Below, piece by piece: positions 44,251 through 52,616 of a DNA stretch of 64,000 nucleotides (positions within the stretch are counted from its first letter, which is position 1; every line of letters begins with the position of its first letter). The position numbers and the translations under genes are program-made. Source of the DNA: Anaerolineales bacterium (GTDB lineage Bacteria > Chloroflexota > Anaerolineae > Anaerolineales > UBA4823). The notes under the pieces are model-generated. The model saw only the letters and a program-made list of their open reading frames with translations. It was not told where the DNA came from and did not search any database. Location: NCBI GenBank assembly GCA_003105035.1, contig PQAL01000033.1:282963-346962 (forward strand). Direction: 5' to 3'.

Positions 44251-45109
44251 GCGTTTGGTGATGCTCAGTTTATGGTTGGTAATTGTGCTATCAGGCTGTT
44301 CTGGTCTGAAGGTTGTTCAAGGGTCAGTGACTGATAACACTCAAGTGGATTCAGCGGCGACTCATGGTGCATCCCAGAACGCTCTATCGTCGTCCTCGTC
44401 ACTCACGGTGTTCGCTGCCGCCTCACTCACCGGAGCATTCCAGGAGATGGCAGCTAATTTTGAAAAAGCTAACCCAGGCGTAAACATCCAATTGAATCTG
44501 GCAGGTTCGCAAATCCTGAGTACACAGATTGCCCAGGGTGCCCCGGCCGATATCTTCGCCTCGGCTGATCACAAGAACATGGATCGCCTGGTGGAAGCTG
44601 GCCTGGTGATGACTGATACCATCAAAGACTTTGCTATCAACCAGCTGGTGGTCATCCTGCCCGAGGGAAATCCTGCGAATGTGGTCACACTGAGCGACCT
44701 TGTAAGACCCAACTTGAAAATCGTGCTGGCAGATGAAACCGTCCCCGCAGGTAAATATGCCCGACAGGTCCTCGCAAATCTGGGCGCCGACCCAGCTTAT
44801 GGGCCAGATTTTGACACCAGAGTGCTCGCGAACGTCGTATCGAATGAAACGGATGTGAAGCAGGTGGTGACCAAGGTTGAATTAGGAGAAGCAGACGTGG
44901 GGATCGTTTACACCAGTGATGCCATCGCAGCATCCAACCTGCCTACCATCCCAATTCCGGATGCATATAACATCACGGCCAGGTACCCAATCGCCGTCCT
45001 GGCAGAATCCCAGCACCAGAACCTGGCTGAGGCTTTTATTGAGTATATCCTCTCTGCTGAAGGGCAGGCAGTCTTGAACAGGTGGGGCTTCAACCAACCC
45101 AGGCCATAA
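44243..45109 (+). CDS. modA: Molybdate ABC transporter substrate-binding lipoprotein
   Basis: 288 aa. A short lipoprotein signal (LSLWLVIVLSGC) is followed by a Ser/Thr-rich spacer and then the ModA fold: LTVFAAASLTGAFQEMAANFEKANPGVNIQLNLAGSQILSTQIAQGAPADIFASAD, LADETVPAGKYARQVL and GEADVGIVYTSDAIAA. These include the Ser/Ala/Tyr positions that hold molybdate or tungstate in this family. It overlaps padR by 8 bp and is 3 bp before modB. Confidence 0.9.
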   Translation: MHRRLVMLSLWLVIVLSGCSGLKVVQGSVTDNTQVDSAATHGASQNALSSSSSLTVFAAASLTGAFQEMAANFEKANPGVNIQLNLAGSQILSTQIAQGAPADIFASADHKNMDRLVEAGLVMTDTIKDFAINQLVVILPEGNPANVVTLSDLVRPNLKIVLADETVPAGKYARQVLANLGADPAYGPDFDTRVLANVVSNETDVKQVVTKVELGEADVGIVYTSDAIAASNLPTIPIPDAYNITARYPIAVLAESQHQNLAEAFIEYILSAEGQAVLNRWGFNQPRP

Positions 45110-45112
45110 ACG

Positions 45113-45928
45113 ATGCGACAGGAAGATTTCCACACTGAAAAGAGTCCGAAGAGCAACCGACCTGGATGGGAGTTTATCCTTCCCAGCCTGCTGCTGGTTA
45201 GCCTGATTGGGTTGCCGATCCTGGCATTGATCTGGCGGTCAGCAGGCATAAAATTTTTCAATTATGCGCTCTCCGAAAGTGCACTCAATGCCCTTAAATT
45301 AAGCCTGCTGACCAGTATGATCTGTGTAGCCATCACCCTGGTTACAGGAACGCCGCTGGCTTACGTGCTGGCCCATTGGAAATTCCGGGGTAAAGCACTG
45401 CTCGACATCCTGGTCCACCTGCCGATTGTTCTACCTCCATCGCTGGCAGGCATTGCCCTGCTGCTGGCCTTCGGACGCGAAGGGCTGTTCGGACCCTGGT
45501 TGAATGCCGTAGGCATCAACCTGCCATTCACCACGGCCGCGGTAGTGATTGCCCAGATATTTGTTTCCGCTCCTTTCCTGGTGCTCTCGGCACGCATAGG
45601 ATTCGCGGCGATCGACCCCCAATTAGACGAAGCTGCCAATGTTGAAGGGGCGAGCAGCTGGCATATCTTCCAGCATATCATGATACCCATGGCCAGCCGG
45701 GGCATCCTGACCGGCGTTATCCTCACCTGGGCACGGGCTTTGGGGGAGTTCGGGGCGACCTTATTATTTGCAGGTAACCTGCAAGGCACCACGCAAACCA
45801 TGCCACTGGCGATCTATGTTGGGTTTGAGCAGGACCTAGGGATCGCCATCGTGCTTTCGATCCTTTTGCTGATCGTCTCATTGATCCTGCTCATATTATT
45901 GCGGAAGCTTGAATTCGGTTCCCAATAA
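45113..45928 (+). CDS. modB: Molybdate ABC transporter permease
   Basis: 271 aa with about six transmembrane helices. The binding-protein-dependent permease signature EAANVEGASSWHIFQHIMIPMASRGI (the EAA loop that contacts the ATPase) is present, followed by LTWARALGEFGATLLFAGN, typical of ModB. No modC ATPase follows; the next gene is a malic enzyme after 137 bp. The transporter must use an ATPase encoded elsewhere, or modC has been lost. Confidence 0.92.
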   Translation: MRQEDFHTEKSPKSNRPGWEFILPSLLLVSLIGLPILALIWRSAGIKFFNYALSESALNALKLSLLTSMICVAITLVTGTPLAYVLAHWKFRGKALLDILVHLPIVLPPSLAGIALLLAFGREGLFGPWLNAVGINLPFTTAAVVIAQIFVSAPFLVLSARIGFAAIDPQLDEAANVEGASSWHIFQHIMIPMASRGILTGVILTWARALGEFGATLLFAGNLQGTTQTMPLAIYVGFEQDLGIAIVLSILLLIVSLILLILLRKLEFGSQ

Positions 45929-46065
45929 TCCATCCGCACGGGTAACCGACGGGTTAATCGAAATCTAGCCAAGTGTAACCCTTGTAGGTACGGTTGCGGG
46001 GTAAAATACAAGGTGTTTATTCCGGGTTTGAAATCCGGCAGCCAAATCTCACGGGAGGAATCAAG

Positions 46066-48321
46066 ATGACCAGAGTCACACGAGAAGAAGCACTTGAATA
46101 CCACCACCTGGATGGAAAACCAGGCAAAATATCAGTTGTTCCCACCAAACCGATGGAAACCCAGCGCGACCTAAGCCTGGCTTACACGCCAGGAGTAGCA
46201 GTCCCGGTTTTGGATATCGAGAAAGCCCCTGAGCTGGCTTACGAGTACACCTCGAAGGGGAACCTGGTAGCCGTCATCACCAATGGGACGGCGATCCTGG
46301 GTTTGGGTGACCGGGGTGCCCTGGCATCAAAACCTGTGATGGAAGGTAAGGGGGTACTGTTCAAGCGCTTTGCGGATGTAGATGTCTTTGACATTGAGGT
46401 GAACTCGCACGACCCGGAGGTAGTCATCCAGACAGCGGCTGCTATCGCACCCACCTTTGGTGGGATCAATCTCGAAGACATCAAGGCACCCGAATGTTTT
46501 TATATAGAAGAAACCCTGAAGGGCATGCTGGATATCCCGGTTTTCCACGATGACCAGCACGGCACGGCGATCATATCCGGAGCAGCCCTGGTCAATGGCC
46601 TGGAAATTGTGGGTAAGAAACTCGGTGAAGTCCATATCACCATCTCCGGAGCGGGTGCATCTGCCATCTCCTGTGCTGAGCTGATGATCCGCCTAGGCGC
46701 CAGGCGGGAAAATATCGTGTTGGTGGATACGCGTGGGGTGGTTTATAAAGGCCGCACAGATGGAATGAATAAGTATAAGGAACTCCTGGCTAATGATACA
46801 GATAAGCGGACTTTAGCTGAAGCTGTGCGGGATGCAGATGTTTTTTATGGGCTGTCGATCGCTGATATCCTCACCCCAGAGATGGTCAAGACTATGGCAG
46901 AGCGGCCGCTGATCTTCGCCATGGCGAACCCTGACCCTGAAATCAAGTATGAGCTGGCCAAGGAAGCCCGAGCGGATGCCATTGTCGCCACCGGAAGGTC
47001 AGATTACCCCAACCAGATCAATAATGTGCTTGGGTTCCCGTTCATTTTCCGGGGAGCATTGGATGTACGTGCCAAAGCAATTAATGAGGAAATGAAGGTG
47101 GCTGCTTCGAAAGCCCTTGCAGGTCTGACTAAGGAGGACGTCCCTGACAGTGTTTTAAGAGCCTATGGGCTCGACTCACTCAAGTTCGGCCCTGAGTATA
47201 TCATTCCCAAGCCGCTCGACCCGCGCGTGATGCTGTGGGAGAGCCCTGCAGTGGCCGAGGCAGCCATGCAGAGCGGGGTGGCTCGCAAACCGATCGACCT
47301 GCAGGAATACCGCCAGCAGCTGACCTACCGGCAAGGCATGGGTGAACAGGTACGCTACTACATCATGAGCACTGCCAAAGCAGCCTCACCTAAAAAGCGC
47401 ATCGTCTTCGCTGAAGGTGAGGAGACTAAAATCATCCGGGCTGCCGCCCAGATCCTGGATGAAGGCATCGGCATACCCATCCTGGTGGGTCGAGAATGGG
47501 TCATCCGCGGTAAACTCCAGTCCTTGGGGTTGGATGACGATATGCTGATCGTAGACCCAGAGAACTTCCCTCGCTCTGAAATATATGCCGAGGCTTATAG
47601 CAAAATCCGCCAGCGGAAGGGGGTTACGATCTGGCATGCTCGGCGTCGTATCCTCGAGCCGAATGTGTTTACCGCCATGATGGTCAAGATGGGGGATGCA
47701 GATGCGTCAGTATCAGGCCTGACGTTCGATTACCCGGATGTCATCCGACCTGCGCTGCGCATCCACCACACCCAACCTGGGAAGCGCATTACTGCTGGTG
47801 TTTATATTATGATCATTGGCAAGCGTACCTACCTGTTTACTGATGCAACCGTCAATATCGATCCAAGCGCTGAAGACCTGGCAGATATCGCCTTCCTGGT
47901 GGCAGACTTTGCCCGGCAGCTGCAGATTGAGCCGCGCGTAGCGCTATTATCTTTTTCCAATTTCGGCAGCACACCTCACCCATTCTCCGAGAAAGTCCGC
48001 CAGGCAGTCGAAATGATCAAGCAGCGTGGGGCGGATTTCCCCGTGGACGGTGAGATGCAAGCGGATACAGCCGTGGTGCCTGAGCTGATCGACCAGCGCT
48101 ACCCTTTCAGCCAGGTGAAGGACGCCAACATCCTGGTGTTCCCCTCGCTGGAGGCTGCCAACATCGCCTATAAGCTGTTAGCCAGGTTGGGCAATGCCCA
48201 GGCGATCGGCCCCATTTTGCTGGGGGTGGGGGCGCCGGTCCATGTGCTTCAGACGGGTGATGATGTGAGAAATATCGTCAACATCGCGGCTGTAGCTGTG
48301 ATGGATGCAGCCAGCCGGTAG
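46066..48321 (+). CDS. maeB: NADP-type malic enzyme fused to a phosphotransacetylase-like domain
   Basis: Oxidative decarboxylation of malate to pyruvate. 751 aa, matching the long MaeB type. The malic domain ([45 protein letters not shown]) and the NAD(P)-binding [13 protein letters not shown] occupy residues 1-425. Residues about 430-751 form the PTA_PTB-like domain ([38 protein letters not shown]), which in this family is regulatory rather than catalytic. GGGAGGAATCAAG sets the start at 46066; the frame open to 45994 is ignored. Confidence 0.93.
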   Translation: MTRVTREEALEYHHLDGKPGKISVVPTKPMETQRDLSLAYTPGVAVPVLDIEKAPELAYEYTSKGNLVAVITNGTAILGLGDRGALASKPVMEGKGVLFKRFADVDVFDIEVNSHDPEVVIQTAAAIAPTFGGINLEDIKAPECFYIEETLKGMLDIPVFHDDQHGTAIISGAALVNGLEIVGKKLGEVHITISGAGASAISCAELMIRLGARRENIVLVDTRGVVYKGRTDGMNKYKELLANDTDKRTLAEAVRDADVFYGLSIADILTPEMVKTMAERPLIFAMANPDPEIKYELAKEARADAIVATGRSDYPNQINNVLGFPFIFRGALDVRAKAINEEMKVAASKALAGLTKEDVPDSVLRAYGLDSLKFGPEYIIPKPLDPRVMLWESPAVAEAAMQSGVARKPIDLQEYRQQLTYRQGMGEQVRYYIMSTAKAASPKKRIVFAEGEETKIIRAAAQILDEGIGIPILVGREWVIRGKLQSLGLDDDMLIVDPENFPRSEIYAEAYSKIRQRKGVTIWHARRRILEPNVFTAMMVKMGDADASVSGLTFDYPDVIRPALRIHHTQPGKRITAGVYIMIIGKRTYLFTDATVNIDPSAEDLADIAFLVADFARQLQIEPRVALLSFSNFGSTPHPFSEKVRQAVEMIKQRGADFPVDGEMQADTAVVPELIDQRYPFSQVKDANILVFPSLEAANIAYKLLARLGNAQAIGPILLGVGAPVHVLQTGDDVRNIVNIAAVAVMDAASR

Positions 48322-48362
48322 CTGCCATATACGCCCGCAGCTAAGTGGTAGTTCAGGCTTCA

Positions 48363-48788
48363 ATGGAATACCAGGACGATACCCTCAACCAGATCGCAGC
48401 TACTCAAAAACTTGCGATTCAGAAGATCAAAAGCGGTGGGCTTATCGAATTATCCGTTCGTGGAGATTTTGTCTGCCAACTCAATATAGGGCCAGATGCG
48501 CTTGATTGGTATGCGATCGTGCATGACCGAGAAAATAGCAAAGAGGTGTGGCAAGACTGGATGGATTATCTTGGTTACAACGACGGGAAAACTCAAGCAG
48601 AGCTTATTGATGACAAACGACGTGACATGTCAACCTTTATAGAAGCCTGGCTCCGGGCATCTGATGCCCGAATTACTCAGACAAAAACAAAATTCTTATT
48701 CGGCACCATTTCTTTCAGGTCGACCGAACTTGAGTTATGTCTTGGTGGACAATGGCAAGTTGCACCAATCTATGACCCAAGCCGTTGA
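48363..48788 (+). CDS. Unrecognised soluble protein, 141 aa
   Basis: An acidic, Trp-rich protein without signal peptide or membrane segment. Visible are an N-terminal helix (EYQDDTLNQIAATQKLAIQKI), a beta region (GLIELSVRGDFVCQLNIGPDALDWYAIVHD) and a helix with VWQDWMDYLGYNDGKTQAELIDDKRRDMSTFIEAWL. The tail is beta-rich (FLFGTISFRSTELELCLGGQWQ). Codon use looks like its neighbours. The ATG at 48363 has no clear ribosome site; a GTG at 48345 is an alternative. Family not recognised. Confidence 0.55.
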   Translation: MEYQDDTLNQIAATQKLAIQKIKSGGLIELSVRGDFVCQLNIGPDALDWYAIVHDRENSKEVWQDWMDYLGYNDGKTQAELIDDKRRDMSTFIEAWLRASDARITQTKTKFLFGTISFRSTELELCLGGQWQVAPIYDPSR

Positions 48789-48941
48789 ATGGCTCCCGAA
48801 AAAGGCACCATCGCTGGCTGATTGGTCGATTAACCCGATACACACCCAAGCACGGACCTCAGCAAGGGAACTATGCAGGCAACGTTACTACTCAATTTTT
48901 AATAAGTGGTTTGCTTAGTTATTGATGCACTTGCCAGGTAA

Positions 48942-50345
48942 TCAGAGCCGGTAATAATCCGAATAGTCGATCTTCCAGTCCACGGGTGAGTATTCACCAG
49001 TGGACTTGTCTTGTGTGTACTTACCCTTGTAGTCACCTCGGGATATGCGCTCAAGTGCGTCAATGAGGATGTCAACTTCTTCGAGCGTGTTGTACAAGCC
49101 AAAGGAAGCGCGGATCAATCCGGGCATCTCCGATTTATCACCAGCGAGCATACGCAGGCGGACCTGGGCGGCTTGTTCAGGGCTTAACCCCAGCAGGTGA
49201 AGGATATAGGGATGGGCGCAGAAACAGCCGCTGCGCACTCCTATGCCGAATTCATAACCAAGCACTGCTGCAGCCAGGAAATGGGGGATATTTTTTAACT
49301 GTAGGGGAATCACGCCCAACCGATCAATGGCGTGCAAAGGATCGGTATCGCCGAAGACCAGGCAATCTTCCAGGGAGTTTAGTTTTTGAAGGGTATATCG
49401 GGTAAGGTCGGCTTCATGGGCTGCCACAGCATCCATCCCCACAGATTCCAGCTGGCGAATGGCCGCGGCGAGGGCCACGGCACCCACGACATTGGGGCTA
49501 CCCGCTTCGTCGCGCTCGGGTGGTGAGGTCCAGACGACGCTGTCGAGGGTGACGATTTCGACGGTGCCACCTCCGGTCAGGTCGGGATCACCCTGCTCGA
49601 AAACATCTTTGCGGCCGATCAAAGCCCCGGTGCCAAACGGGGCGTACAACTTATGCGCAGAGATGGTAATGAAATCCAGGTGGGTTGGATCATCCAGAGA
49701 CCGCATATCGATTTTACGGTGGGGAGCCAGCTGGGCGCAATCCACCATGAACAATGCTCCCACAGCATGGACCTTCTCTGCCAGGGCGTGTATCGGATTC
49801 AAAAATCCGGTGACGTTGCTGGCCCCGGTGAGGGTGACCAGCGCAATCTCATCCGCGTAGCGGAAGAGTTGCTGGTCAAAGTCCTGCTCATCCAAGCGCC
49901 CGTCCGGGGTTAGCTTGACGTGAATGACCTGAGAGGCTGCCCGCCAGGGAAGGTCATTGGAGTGATGCTCCATCCCGGTGGTCAGGATGATCCGGCGTTT
50001 GCCCTCAAGTGGTAGCCTGCGGGCCAGCTTGTTGATTGCTTCGGTAGTGTTCTTGCCGAATATACAGGTATGATCAGTCGCGTTCACCCCCACAAAATCC
50101 ATGATGATAGCCCGTGCTTGTTCATATGAATATGTCGATAGCAGGCTTTTGAAGCCTGTGCCGCGGTGCACGCTGCTGTAATAAACCAAAAAGTCGTCCA
50201 CAGCATGCTGGACGGCTTTCAGGGGCGGTGTGGAAGCCGCATTATCCAGGTTGATATAACAGCGATGGGTGCCATCCAGCAGAGGGATGATGGCATCAAG
50301 GCCAACGAAAAGCGGACTGAAATTGTGGGTGTGAGAGGTGGACAT
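48942..50345 (-). CDS. Class V aminotransferase, SufS/cysteine-desulfurase-like
   Basis: 467 aa PLP enzyme. It shows YINLDNAASTPPL, TTEAINKLA, TTGMEHHSNDLPWR, VDCAQLAPHRKIDM, the PLP lysine in ITISAHKLYAPFGTGAL, and RSGCFCAHPYI, where a Cys lies in the place of the SufS catalytic Cys. The protein is longer than typical SufS (about 410), with a C-terminal extension ending DWKIDYSDYYRL. No other suf genes are adjacent. It could be a cysteine desulfurase or an isopenicillin-epimerase-like relative. It is divergent from mraZ. Confidence 0.8.
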   Translation of the reverse strand: MSTSHTHNFSPLFVGLDAIIPLLDGTHRCYINLDNAASTPPLKAVQHAVDDFLVYYSSVHRGTGFKSLLSTYSYEQARAIIMDFVGVNATDHTCIFGKNTTEAINKLARRLPLEGKRRIILTTGMEHHSNDLPWRAASQVIHVKLTPDGRLDEQDFDQQLFRYADEIALVTLTGASNVTGFLNPIHALAEKVHAVGALFMVDCAQLAPHRKIDMRSLDDPTHLDFITISAHKLYAPFGTGALIGRKDVFEQGDPDLTGGGTVEIVTLDSVVWTSPPERDEAGSPNVVGAVALAAAIRQLESVGMDAVAAHEADLTRYTLQKLNSLEDCLVFGDTDPLHAIDRLGVIPLQLKNIPHFLAAAVLGYEFGIGVRSGCFCAHPYILHLLGLSPEQAAQVRLRMLAGDKSEMPGLIRASFGLYNTLEEVDILIDALERISRGDYKGKYTQDKSTGEYSPVDWKIDYSDYYRL

Positions 50346-50399
50346 TAATCTTTCCTGGTCTATAAAATAAATTTGTTATTAAATTGGGCTTAAAAGTCC

Positions 50400-50463
50400 T
50401 TGATTTTTTTATTAGTCTATACTATACTGTGGGTAATTGTGTTATAAAGTGGGTCAAAGTGGG
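50400..50463 (+). promoter_or_regulatory. mraZ promoter with MraZ-box repeats
   Basis: TTGATT (50400-50405), 17-bp spacer, TATACT (50423-50428). Directly downstream GTGGG occurs at 50429, 50449 and 50459, with a degenerate GTGTT at 50439, giving an exact 10-bp period. MraZ is known to bind such GTGGG repeats upstream of its own operon, so the repeats mark autorepression. Placement after the -10 would block early elongation or initiation. Confidence 0.75.
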
Positions 50464-50484
50464 AGCGCTGGGTATTCCAGCGCT
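50464..50484 (+). other. Perfect 8-bp hairpin in the mraZ leader
   Basis: AGCGCTGG (50464-50471), loop GTATT, CCAGCGCT (50477-50484). It directly follows the MraZ-box repeats and ends 28 nt before the start codon. There is no U-run, so it is unlikely to terminate. It may stabilise the mRNA. Confidence 0.55.
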
Positions 50485-50512
50485 TCGTGCAAACAAAGGA
50501 TAACTAGAACAT

Positions 50513-50962
50513 ATGTTTTTGGGTGAGTACCGACACAGCATTGACAATAAAGATCGCCTGACTATCCCCGCTCGGTACCGCGAGCTATTAGATGAAGGGG
50601 CATTCATTTTGCGCGGGTTCGATCGCAACCTGATGGTACTCACCACGAAAGCATTTGAAGCTATCACCAACCACATCAACCAGATGAGCGTGACCGACCC
50701 CTTAGCGCGTTCATTGCGCAGGTTGATCATTGGGTCAGCCTCACGGGTCGATATCGATAAGGCTGGCCGTATCCTGATCCCCGATTTTCTGTGCCAGAAA
50801 ACCGGGATATCCTGTGAGAAGGAAGTAGTGCTTGTTGGCCAGGGTAATTATTTTGAAGTATGGTCATCAGATGAATGGGCACTCCAACAACAAGCGCTAG
50901 ATGAAGCTGAAGCCAATACCGAGCGATTTAAAGTGTTAGATCTATCGACTAGTTCCGGATAA
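50513..50962 (+). CDS. mraZ: Transcriptional regulator MraZ
   Basis: 149 aa, two AbrB-like DNA-binding repeats: MFLGEYRHSIDNKDRLTIPARYRE at the start and SASRVDIDKAGRILIPDFL in the second half. MraZ forms a ring that represses the division/cell-wall cluster. AAAGGA in the leader is the ribosome site. It is the first gene of the cluster, and its own predicted operator lies 50-85 bp upstream. Confidence 0.95.
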   Translation: MFLGEYRHSIDNKDRLTIPARYRELLDEGAFILRGFDRNLMVLTTKAFEAITNHINQMSVTDPLARSLRRLIIGSASRVDIDKAGRILIPDFLCQKTGISCEKEVVLVGQGNYFEVWSSDEWALQQQALDEAEANTERFKVLDLSTSSG

Positions 50963-51013
50963 TGCTTGATAGCTAAAGGGACCTATCAGGGTTAAAATCC
51001 GGTTTTCCTGGTG

Positions 51014-51940
51014 ATGACACACCAACCAGTACTTTACAATGAAATTATACACGCGATGCAACCTCAGAGGGGAGGTCTGTACGTGGATGGTACCCTTGGG
51101 GCTGGTGGGCATGCCTGGGGTCTCCTCCAACAAAGCAGCCCGGATGGCCAGCTTCTCGGTCTCGACCTGGACCCGCACGCACTGCGGCTGGCGGCAGACA
51201 GGTTAGCCGGATACGGTGATCGGGTTCATCTGGTGCAGGCTTCCTACGCAACCCTCGGAGATCAGCTGAAAGCCCTGGGATGGGTGCAAGTAGATGGGAT
51301 CCTGCTTGACCTGGGCTTATCATCCATGCAGCTGGATACGCCGGAGCGGGGTTTCTCGTTCCAGGTGGATGCTCCCCTTGACATGCGTTTTGACCCCCTG
51401 GGCAGCACGACCGCTGCGGACCTGGTGAACCAGCTGGACGAGAATGAATTGGCGAGCATCCTCTACCAGTATGGTGAAGAGCGGAATGCCCACCAGGTTG
51501 CCAGAGCAATCGTCAAGGCCAGGCCGGTCACTACCACCGCCCAGCTGGCGAACCTGGTGAGCCGGGTGACAGGTGGCGGGAAAAGTGGCATCCATCCAGC
51601 CACTCGAACATTCCAGGCCTTACGCATCGCAGTGAATGGAGAGCTGGATGCACTCGAAGCGTTCTTGCCACAGACGCTCAGCGTGCTGAAGCCGGGAGGC
51701 AGGCTGGCGATTATCGCCTTCCACTCACTGGAGGACCGCCTGGTCAAGCAGTTCATGCGGACGGAGAGCAAGGATTGTATTTGCCCACCCCGTCAACCGA
51801 TTTGTACCTGCGGTCATAAGGCAGCCTTGCGGGAAATTTACAAGAAACCTGTTCGTCCGCAAGATGATGAAATCCGAGAAAACCCTCGCTCCCGCAGTGC
51901 CCGATTAAGGGTCGCGGAAAGGTTAGAAAGAAAAATTTAA
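51014..51940 (+). CDS. rsmH: 16S rRNA (cytosine1402-N4)-methyltransferase
   Basis: 308 aa. It methylates N4 of C1402 in the 16S rRNA P site. The SAM-binding block [16 protein letters not shown] is followed by [24 protein letters not shown] and ERGFSFQ, and a small helical insertion domain. [18 protein letters not shown] and the Cys-rich [13 protein letters not shown] come near the end. ATG at 51014 (a GTG directly before it is possible). It stands in the usual place after mraZ. Confidence 0.95.
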   Translation: MTHQPVLYNEIIHAMQPQRGGLYVDGTLGAGGHAWGLLQQSSPDGQLLGLDLDPHALRLAADRLAGYGDRVHLVQASYATLGDQLKALGWVQVDGILLDLGLSSMQLDTPERGFSFQVDAPLDMRFDPLGSTTAADLVNQLDENELASILYQYGEERNAHQVARAIVKARPVTTTAQLANLVSRVTGGGKSGIHPATRTFQALRIAVNGELDALEAFLPQTLSVLKPGGRLAIIAFHSLEDRLVKQFMRTESKDCICPPRQPICTCGHKAALREIYKKPVRPQDDEIRENPRSRSARLRVAERLERKI

Positions 51941-51948
51941 AAAATTAT

Positions 51949-51964
51949 TGGCATAAGACTTGCA
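51949..51964 (+). promoter_or_regulatory. Sigma-54-like -24/-12 motif upstream of the ftsL-like gene
   Basis: TGGCATAAGACTTGCA matches the sigma-54 consensus TGGCAY-R-N4-TTGCW at every defined position. It lies in the 145-bp gap between rsmH and the ftsL-like gene. Whether this organism has RpoN is not known from the window, and no enhancer-binding regulator is nearby. A chance match is possible. Confidence 0.3.
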
Positions 51965-51976
51965 AGCCTGCACTAG

Positions 51977-52068
51977 AAACCCGTTTACTTTTGATGATGG
52001 TTGAGGTTCTCAGGAAGGTCGGTAGATTAACAAAGCTAGATCACGAATTATCAAAAGCGGACGGGTTT
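51977..52068 (+). other. Long-range stem in the ftsL leader
   Basis: AAACCCGT (51977-51984) pairs with ACGGGTTT (52061-52068), and CTTTTGAT (51988-51995) with ATCAAAAG (52050-52057), separated by a 3x3 internal loop. The apical part is about 54 nt. The right arm runs into TT then AG, resembling a terminator tail. It ends 17 nt before the next start codon. Confidence 0.5.
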
Positions 52069-52085
52069 TTAGATAGGTATAGGAC

Positions 52086-52616
52086 ATGGAAAATATTCAA
52101 CACCTGACACAGGCATACTCACAAGCACCCTGGCGGAAGCAAATGTACATGATCGGGGTGATTTTATTGTTTCTGGTATGTGCCGCGATCGTTGCTGGTA
52201 TCTACCTGAATGTCACTGCCAGAGCTGCAGCAGTAGGCAGGGAGATCCAGGAGATGCAGGTGCGGGTATATGGCTACCATAATCTCACAAGTGATAGTGT
52301 TGATGATTACGTGCCGATCGAGGAATTGGACCAGCAGATTGCCAATCTCACCAGCCAGCTAGCCTATCTCACTTCTTATTCCAACATGCAGGAGAGAGTG
52401 AAAGATCTCAATCTTGCTTCAATCCCTGCCGAAAATATCCAGTATATGGAGGTACCAGGGTATATAGACAGGCAGACCACCTCGCTGGCACCACCCCCTG
52501 TGCCGGTAGTGGTCAACGCCAGCTTGATCGATCCGCAGTTCAAAGAATCGTTGTTTGATTGGATCACGGAGCAGATCAAGAAAACCAGCCGGCTTGTGAA
52601 TGAGGCAGTCCCATGA
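52086..52616 (+). CDS. FtsL-like bitopic division protein
   Basis: 176 aa. The short cytoplasmic N-terminus is followed by a membrane helix (MIGVILLFLVCAAIVAGIYL, residues 20-39) and a coiled-coil-like region (AAAVGREIQEMQVRVY, ELDQQIANLTSQLAYLTSY). A C-terminal tail with a Pro-rich segment (APPPVPVVV) follows. By position between rsmH and the penicillin-binding protein this is the ftsL slot, and the layout fits. The sequence itself is too divergent to name securely. Its stop overlaps the PBP start by 4 bp (ATGA). Confidence 0.7.
   Translation: MENIQHLTQAYSQAPWRKQMYMIGVILLFLVCAAIVAGIYLNVTARAAAVGREIQEMQVRVYGYHNLTSDSVDDYVPIEELDQQIANLTSQLAYLTSYSNMQERVKDLNLASIPAENIQYMEVPGYIDRQTTSLAPPPVPVVVNASLIDPQFKESLFDWITEQIKKTSRLVNEAVP

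Noticed and set aside
24034..50490. Shared word ATTCCAG(T/C)GCTTC(A/G)TGCA at about 24034 and 50473
   Set aside because: An 18-mer with two mismatches is expected by chance many times in 64 kb, and the mraZ copy is explained by its hairpin.
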